DNA of 64,000 bases from Zhengitettix transpicula (lineage: Eukaryota; Arthropoda; Insecta; Orthoptera; Tetrigidae): the NCBI GenBank assembly GCA_037074705.1, contig CM073590.1, positions 221,246,746 through 221,310,745 of the forward strand, written 5' to 3'. The position numbers and the translations under genes were made by a program. The notes beneath the pieces are model-generated. The model did no database searches. It was not told the origin of the DNA and worked only from the letters and a program-made list of their open reading frames with translations. Of the stretch, positions 58,360 to 64,000 are shown one piece after another (the stretch's first letter is position 1; each line of letters opens with the position of its first letter).

Positions 58360-58830
58360 TTTATCATGTAAATTAAATTGGTCTTCCTAATTTTTTATGA
58401 GTAGAGCTAGTGAATTAGAGGATTTATAATGCTGATGTTAAAGAGCTTGAATATACTCCTCAAGTTATAGAGTAAAAATTTCTACAACGGAAGAATTATT
58501 AAAACTTTATGTTTGTTTGGTTTAGGACATAATTATTTACCACGCTGTGCCTACGTATATTTTTGTTTTTATTACCTCTTATCCTTACTTATATCTCTAT
58601 TATTTTAATTCTGATTTATTTACCAATACTATCATAATCACGTGTTTTTTTTTTTTTTGCTTTCAACGAGTTTTAAATCTTCATTGCAGCGATTTCAATT
58701 CACTCGAACACCATTTTTCAAACCAAATACTCTCGTGAGATGTTTTTTTTTCAAAATCGGGATTTAAAAAACAGAAAATTTCAGTGCAGAAGAAATGCTA
58801 GAATTTTTTTTTTGTCGCGGGATGTTTAGG
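58360..58830. other. AT-rich stretch upstream of the Penelope remnant
   Basis: The remainder of the element would be expected here on the minus strand, but no reverse transcriptase motif can be read. Poly-T runs at about 58647 and 58743. Confidence 0.4.
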
Positions 58831-58839
58831 TCTTCTTTG

Positions 58840-59250
58840 CCACAGACAAAGAGCTGCTCTCGTTTCACTGTGCTGCGGTGGTAGGTATTTTCCGGAAATT
58901 CCGTGATGGAAAAAGAGGCGAGCGGATGGGCTTTCATGTTGTATACATGGACATAAATTCAGTTTGGGATTATCGCTTGCTGGGCCGATACTGCTCTGTG
59001 CTCTTATTAGAATGAGACAGCCAGTGCGCGGCCGCTTTATCTACATGCATTTTCCCCCGGATTTCGCGATCTATTCCAAACAAAAAAAAATTGCGCTGAT
59101 ATAATAACAAAGCTATTTTTGAGGAAATAAATAATGCTTTCGGTTTTGTTTTAGTGTTTTCCGTGACAGTTACATTTCGGTTAACGTACGCCTCTGAAAT
59201 ATAATGTAATGAATTTATTCGTTGCGATTTGTCCTTTGTTTCCATCCGTG
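58840..59250. other. Balanced block, candidate conserved element
   Basis: Raised G+C with GTTTGGGATTATCGC (K50 homeodomain word), GCGCGGCCGC and GGATTTCGCG. A 91-codon minus frame (58970-59245) has no domain. Regulatory element or exon, undecided. Confidence 0.27.
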
Positions 59251-59875
59251 ATTAACGACAGCAAAACTGATAGATATCACATAAACACGACTGTTTTTTT
59301 TTAATATAAGAGGTATTCGAATAGTGACCCAGTTTCTCTTTCAACGGATGATTGACTCGTAGCTTTATATTCTCGTTAAAAGGAATGAGGATCTTTTGCT
59401 CGAAGCAGTATTTCGAGCGGAGACAAACGTCAACAGTATTTCTAGAAATTAGGTTGGATTTTTACAGGAAAAAAAACGTAGCCACAGAAACAGGATAAAT
59501 AAAACAGGAATAAGTTTATGTGAATTCTGCATTAAAGGTTCTATCTTAATTTTGACGTACATTGAAGATTCATAAACGAACATATTCGTCTAATGAAGAT
59601 AAAAATTGATAATTTAATACTAATATGCAACCATGGCTTTAAAATCGGAGCATATAAACATTGAAATATGTATATGTATGTCGGAAATTCACGTAAATTT
59701 ATTACGATATTCGTATATTCGCGAATGCTGGGGACGATCTCAATTTATAAGATTTATACCCTTAAATAAAACATATTAAAAAAGATACTTAGAAAGTCAT
59801 TTCTATAACAAAATAAGATGGTTAAGCATTATTCAGAATCGTGATGATCTTACTTTCATACTAGTGCATTTATAT
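59251..59875. other. AT-rich stretch, nothing recognised
   Basis: No frame or repeat recognised. Confidence 0.5.
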
Positions 59876-60403
59876 AAAATGCGAGTCAAAAGCAATGTCT
59901 CCTATTTTTTCTCTTTTATTTTCCAAAACAATTCAATGTAATTTACACAACATTAACGATTAAATTTTACAATTTTCAATACAGTCTCCGTCAGTTTTTG
60001 TTCCCTTTTAACAAGGGCATGTAAAAAGGACGGTAAAAAGCGTGGACTTGCGTCTTAAGCCATAGACGCACGGACGTTTTCTCGTTACAGCGGCGAATCC
60101 ATCGCTGAGCAGAGCTGACATCCAATGTTACATCAACATACACATTTTTCAGCCTTTCATGAATACGAACGGACGCTTCACCCTTCTGAATTTAAGAATT
60201 CATCATAGCACGCTCTCTGAGACGTACAATGTCAGCCATTTTGCATGATGGCGCAGTGCTGCCACCAGTTGACTTAGGAAGTTGTTACTGCAGTGGACTG
60301 TAGAAGAATGTTTGAGGAGTCACACCAAATTAAAAATTTTCGCATAACTAATTTATTTAAGAACAAAATAATAGGAGGCATTATTTATTGAACTACCCTT
60401 GTA
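59876..60403 (-). mobile_element. Mariner-like element, internally deleted
   Basis: The right end (60371-60403) reads on the minus strand ACAAGGGTAGTTCAATAA then ATAATGCCTCCTAT. The left end (59876-59906) begins AAAATGCGAGTCAAAAGC then AATGTCTCCTAT. These are imperfect terminal inverted repeats of about 30 bp, next to TA. At about 528 bp the element is well under half the 1.3 kb of a full mariner. It keeps the beginning and end of the transposase and has lost the middle, so it could only have moved with help from an intact copy. Confidence 0.75.
59965..60239 (-). pseudogene. Mariner-like transposase remnant
   Basis: Minus-strand translation from 60239 gives MADIVRLRERAMMNS, a stop, then GEASVRIHERLKNVYVDV and QRWIRRC, the helix-turn-helix DNA-binding start of mariner-type transposases. 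It joins directly to VRLWLKTQVHAFY, and after a frameshift GDCIEN (59989-59972), the family's C-terminal signature. The whole DDD catalytic centre is missing between these parts. One stop and one frameshift lie in what remains. Confidence 0.75.
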
Positions 60404-60508
60404 ATTCCATAATAAAGGGAGTATTGATCTAGAATCATTAAAATACTGTTCAAGTATTTAAAAAACTGAGCAATATTGTGAATAGATATTTCCATGCCTG
60501 TAATTCTT

Positions 60509-60583
60509 ATTAATATCATTTCCACTTTAAGTAGTTCAAAACTATAATTTCATACAACTACTTAGAGTGGAAATAATATTAAT
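60509..60583. other. 28-bp hairpin, pre-miRNA-sized
   Basis: The arms 60509-60536 and 60556-60583 pair over 28 positions with one C-A mismatch and one G-U pair (plus-strand RNA) around a 19-base loop. Arm words: CATTTCCACTTTAAGTAGTT and AACTACTTAGAGTGGAAAT. Size and shape (75 nt, near-perfect stem) are those of an animal pre-miRNA, but miniature fold-back transposons look the same. I do not recognise a known miRNA seed. Confidence 0.6.
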
Positions 60584-60589
60584 TGAGTT

Positions 60590-61020
60590 GAATTTATTCA
60601 AAACATATTTACTAATGAAGATATTAATTGCAACGTATTTTAAATTATTTTTTTCATTTTTTCTTGTTACAGTTTACGAAAAACCAGCATTATTATTATT
60701 CGTGGTAGAATAGGAATGAATTGAACAACAGTATCACTTATTTTTATTATAATAACAGTGGTGGTATTAGAAGTATCTTTTTAATTGTAATACAGTACGT
60801 ATATAATTTAAAAGTCACTCGTACCCTATAGAAAAATATATTCACGGAGTTATTCTACAAGGAATGCTTCGAGAAAGAACAGTAATTAAACAGTAAGCTG
60901 TTCAAGACCCAAAAAATTAAAAAATTCACATATACTAATTATTAATCTCTGATTTAAGTGTTGGTATTAAAATTCGGACACTACTACGATAGAAAAAATA
61001 AAAATAAATTGCACATTCGT
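60590..61020. other. AT-rich stretch, nothing recognised
   Basis: No frame or repeat recognised. Confidence 0.45.
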
Positions 61021-61460
61021 TCTTCTGTACTTGAGTCCGGGTTAAGGGATCCCTCGTAAATTTGTAAAGGATAACAAATATCTGAAAATAAATTCAGGGT
61101 TACCCCTTTTTTTCCCATGGACAGCTTTGACATTACAACGACCGATTTCCTCCTGGGCGTGATAGCGAAAGCCGCCATGAAATTATTTGAAACATTACTG
61201 CGAATGGAATGAAAGAACTCTTTGCTTCCGCGTAGAAGGGGGAGATTTATTAATTCCGTGAATGGGCGCATACATTGTTTATGGTCGCTGCGGGAATTGA
61301 TATGGATTATTTATGTAAATGCGCTGCCCCTCATACGTCACGCATGTAAATACAATTGCTAATGTATTCTTTATAGCCCAGGCCCCGCTGCAATTGCAAC
61401 GCCTCTGCAATGCTGGTCGCAACACCAAAACGGATGACCTCCTTTAAGGGTACATCTCGG
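61020..61460. other. Balanced block with octamer- and forkhead-like words
   Basis: Contains ATTTATGTAAATGCGC, CATGTAAATACAATTG and GCTGCAATTGCAACGCC, that is POU/forkhead-like and E-box/CAATTG words, in raised G+C. The 95-codon minus frame (60984-61271) has no domain. A good conserved non-coding candidate. Confidence 0.3.
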
Positions 61461-61833
61461 AAAATAAGAGGATCTTCATAGGAATGAGGTTTCGGATAAA
61501 GGAAAGATGCACAGATTTGTTGAGAACCAATTTTTATACTGTGATGAAATCAATGTTATATTCATAAATGCAGCACGGAGTATGATATTTAAAACAAAAA
61601 ACATTCGGTTTTTTTATGTTGGTGCAACTGTATTGACGTTAATCATTATTAAATTAGAAATAACTGAACAGACTAATGGCGGCAAGCATCTTTAATCCTA
61701 ATCGGGTTATAATTTACGTTCCTTGTTTCTCACCAACTCGCAGTTTTTTTCCGTTTCATCGTCGCCCTATTTTCAAAATTAAGCAAGTTGACCAAATTAA
61801 TATTAAATATATATCTCTCCTTGATCCAAACGT

Positions 61834-62318
61834 GTTTAATGTTCCCAGAAATTTTTCTCTCCAGTCTTACAAATTCTGAACTATATCTCCTTAAATGCCC
61901 CAAAAATCAGAAAGACGGAACCAAACACGTATCACATATTGGAGTGCCATGAATTATGGTTTAATATTTCACTGTGCATTATTTTATGAGAGTTGACCCA
62001 TTACTTTGAATGGAAACGGATTTAATCTGGTTGAGGCATAGAGACGGCAATGCAGCGTCTCCACAGTCAACACAAGGACTTAACCCATTTGTTTCTATGG
62101 TATTCCCTGCGTCACATTTAGGTTCATTTCGGGTGGGATCCTTAAACTACAGCCAGAGGGGGACTAGTTTTAATGTTTCCAGAAATATTTCTCCCCAGTC
62201 TTACAAATTCTGAACTAAATCTCCTTAAATTCCCCAAAGGTCAGGAAGACAGAACCAAACACTCATCACATATTGGAGTGCCACGAATTTTGGTTTAATA
62301 TTTCACTGTGCATTATTT
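61834..62318 (+). repeat. 151-bp direct duplication around a family A fragment
   Basis: Copies 61834-61984 and 62168-62318 begin GTTTAATGTT(C/T)CCAGAAAT and end CACTGTGCATTATTT, with identity near 90% by eye; the period is 334 bp. Between them lies a minus-strand fragment of family A (62025-62165). The two frames ending in FSLQSYKF and ISPQSYKF are translations of the two copies, not genes. Confidence 0.85.
62025..62165 (-). repeat. Family A repeat, internally deleted fragment
   Basis: Its left part (CTGGTTGAGGCATAGAGACG, then GCAATGCAGCGTCTCCACAG) is the reverse complement of the family A 3' end at 63488-63535. Its right part (GGTGGGATCCTTAAACTACA and GCCAGAGGGGGACTAG) matches the middle. 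The segment between them is missing or rearranged. Confidence 0.6.
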
Positions 62319-62750
62319 ATCTACATCCACTCCTATGGTGTTATTGGGAAGTGGTCACCAATTGGATTGCTCTCAAGTAGTATGTTTCTGTTTTAATAAA
62401 ATATATTGATATAATAATAGTGATGAGTGAACGATAAATTTCTTGAATATAAATACCACTATGTATTCTCATAACGTCAATAAGTATGTTACGTAAGCCA
62501 TCAAATATTACTGAATAAATTATTTGTGTAAAAAAAATTACCAGGACTACATAATTTTATGCACTCTATAATTTGTGCTTATTTCACACGAAAACCCTTG
62601 TTTCTTCAAATGAACGCCTGTACTCCTGTACTCATTTGATATAATCTTCAGCAGCGTACAATGAGAACCCGTACCAGTAATGTTCTTATTCCTCGTTTTC
62701 ATTAGTTTCAATTGTTGTGCAAAGTTGATTGTTCTATAACGTTAGAAACT
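62319..62750. other. AT-rich stretch, nothing recognised
   Basis: No frame or repeat recognised. Confidence 0.5.
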
Positions 62751-62754
62751 TGAT

Positions 62755-63245
62755 CAGGGTGCTTCCAACCGTCTTCAGAGCTTTGTAGTCGCTTACCCCG
62801 TTCGGTCGCGTGTGTTGCGGGAATTATAAGACTGGACGGAAACGGCGCCCTGTTTAATGTTGATGGTTGAAATAGGTCGTGGAATCGTACCGATATAATG
62901 CGGAGGCAGAGTCCCCTGGCGCAGTGCGGCTAATGCGACTTTGCAGCCAACATCGACGTCGAGCTTCACGTTATAATGAACGTATATTTGTCCTGGCGCG
63001 AATGTAATTGCAGCCCGAAGTTGAGGCTGCCTATGCAAACGGCCTGGCGAGTGGACCAGACCCGTGTCTCATTACCAGCTTCTCTCAAACTACGCCCTTC
63101 CCAAAAGAAGCAGCGAGAAAGGCGGACCCGTGGCATTTCAATTTTATTTACGTCATCAGGTAACAAGAGCCAGGACGTTAATTTCTGCGTAAGATCTGTA
63201 ATCCAATTATTGAGTGTTCTGAAGTGTTTATCATGTACAGCCTGT
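62755..63245. other. GC-richer block, candidate conserved element
   Basis: Nearly 500 bp of raised G+C with frames on both strands (62793-63038 and 62966-63166 minus, 62976-63254 plus) and no recognisable domain. Words include CCTATGCAAACGG (octamer-like), GGCTAATGCG (homeodomain) and TTATTTACGTCATC (bZIP/Hox-like). Likely regulatory, or an exon of an unknown gene. Confidence 0.3.
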
Positions 63246-63297
63246 AAGTTATAGCCAGGCTTCCTTCAAGTTGTAATGAGTTTTTTTTGTTTTTGTT

Positions 63298-63654
63298 TAG
63301 GTAACGGACTACATGAGGGTAGAGGATAGTAGCAAAGGGTTAACTAGGGCCCCCGGGATATATTTTAAGGATCCTACCCGGCATTCGCCTAAAGAAATGC
63401 AGGGAAAACCCTAGAAAAACCTGCATCAGGTAGGTCGGGCATTGGGTACTTGTCCCACGCCCTTCCGATAGCGGGAGAGGAGTTTGCTGTGGGGACGCAG
63501 CATTCCCTTCTCCGTGCCTCAACCAGTTTAGGAGGCAGCTGGCCGACTATTCCAATGGGAATAGCGGACAACTCTTACCGTATGCCGTATGCCCGCCGGA
63601 ACATACACCTCTCAGAACAGGCCGAGGTGCCTCGGATTAGATACTTGTAGAATA
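63298..63654 (+). repeat. Family A repeat, longest 3' extent
   Basis: It begins GGTAACGGACTACATGAGGG and then jumps straight to the GGGTAGAGGA(A/T)AGTAG segment. About 67 bp present in the 21.7-kb copy are missing, with GGGTA at both deletion borders. It continues past CCAGTTTAGGA into GGCAGCTGGCCGACTATTCC and AGATACTTGTAG, giving the longest 3' end seen. The 60- to 66-codon frames here are translations of the repeat. Confidence 0.85.
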
Positions 63655-64000
63655 TAGAACTGGGTATTTTACGCATCTGCGAGAACTCCAAGATTAACGT
63701 CCTATCCGAAGGAATGAAAATCCAACCGTGCCAGCGCAAATAGTACTTGTTGAATTATAATTAATTTTTCGTTTTCTTCGTGAAACTGTCTCTTGGCATA
63801 TTTAAAGTAAAGACGTTTAATTGAAGTATATATTGGAATTAAAATCATTATATCTATGGAGGAAAAATTCTGTGTAGTATTCTAAATGTTATTTATTAGT
63901 AAATGTAGGTAAAATACGATTTCTGTTTGGCATATTGTATGATCTTTTAGCGTGATAGAAAATTCAGTTAAATTAGACTTCAACACTTCATTTAATTTTA
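63655..64000. other. AT-rich end of window, nothing recognised
   Basis: No frame, repeat or RNA gene recognised. Confidence 0.5.

Noticed and set aside
61676..62213. Two similar 67-codon frames, apparent paralogues
   Set aside because: Their likeness comes from the 151-bp direct duplication; the rest of the frames does not match.
63340..63650. Frames at the window end
   Set aside because: They are translations of the family A repeat on both strands.
1..64000. CRISPR array, operon or prokaryotic gene cluster
   Set aside because: No regularly spaced identical repeats with unique spacers, no dense long frames and no Shine-Dalgarno-like order; the sequence is plainly eukaryotic.

Overview
The window is AT-rich (roughly two thirds A+T by eye) eukaryotic DNA, most likely from an insect with a large, repeat-filled genome. 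tRNA-derived SINEs, Penelope-like and mariner-like remnants, TA microsatellites and the lack of any long open frame all fit this. A cockroach- or termite-like source is a guess only. No complete protein-coding gene, rRNA, functional tRNA or CRISPR array can be supported. The longest open frames (about 119 codons) are what chance gives in 64 kb, and none resembles a known protein. The window reads as intergenic or intronic DNA.

The best gene-like piece is an unrecognised candidate exon at 20664-20797. It has a branch-point-like site, a pyrimidine tract with AG, a Kozak-type ATG and a consensus splice donor. A second weak candidate is a short frame with a signal-peptide-like start at 56911-57078.

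Two transposon gene remnants can be read directly. At 58155-58354 (minus) there is a broken GIY-YIG endonuclease domain of a Penelope-like element, and just downstream of it a hammerhead-ribozyme-like motif. At 59876-60403 there is a mariner-like element with terminal inverted repeats, reduced to the start and end of its transposase. About ten further hammerhead-like cores (CTGANGA, stem II, GAAACGT) are scattered at 1.4, 3.9, 14.4, 15.1, 16.9, 20.0, 20.1, 22.2, 33.5 and 34.6 kb, several inside fold-back repeats. They look like debris of Penelope-type terminal repeats.

Other repeats are: an unclassified interspersed family ('family A', complete or partial copies at 13.3, 21.3, 21.7, 29.8, 50.8, 53.6, 62.0 and 63.3 kb); tRNA-derived SINE-like copies at 6.5, 16.6, 44.6 and 57.2 kb; an inverted pair of about 400-bp arms at 47.1 and 48.9 kb; a degenerate minisatellite at 39.0-40.1 kb; a 95-bp tandem duplication at 30.2 kb; a 151-bp direct duplication at 61.8/62.2 kb; a possible solo LTR at 43.6 kb; and microsatellites.

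Against the AT-rich background stand about 18 blocks of 200-600 bp with more balanced composition and few stops (for example 4.87, 9.6, 13.6, 25.0, 27.4, 30.8, 35.1, 38.0, 41.75, 45.1, 52.1, 58.85, 61.1 and 62.8 kb). Several carry recognisable binding-site words (RFX X-box, CRE, Hox-like TTTATGGC, octamer-like). They are the best candidates for conserved regulatory elements or exons, but sequence alone cannot prove it.
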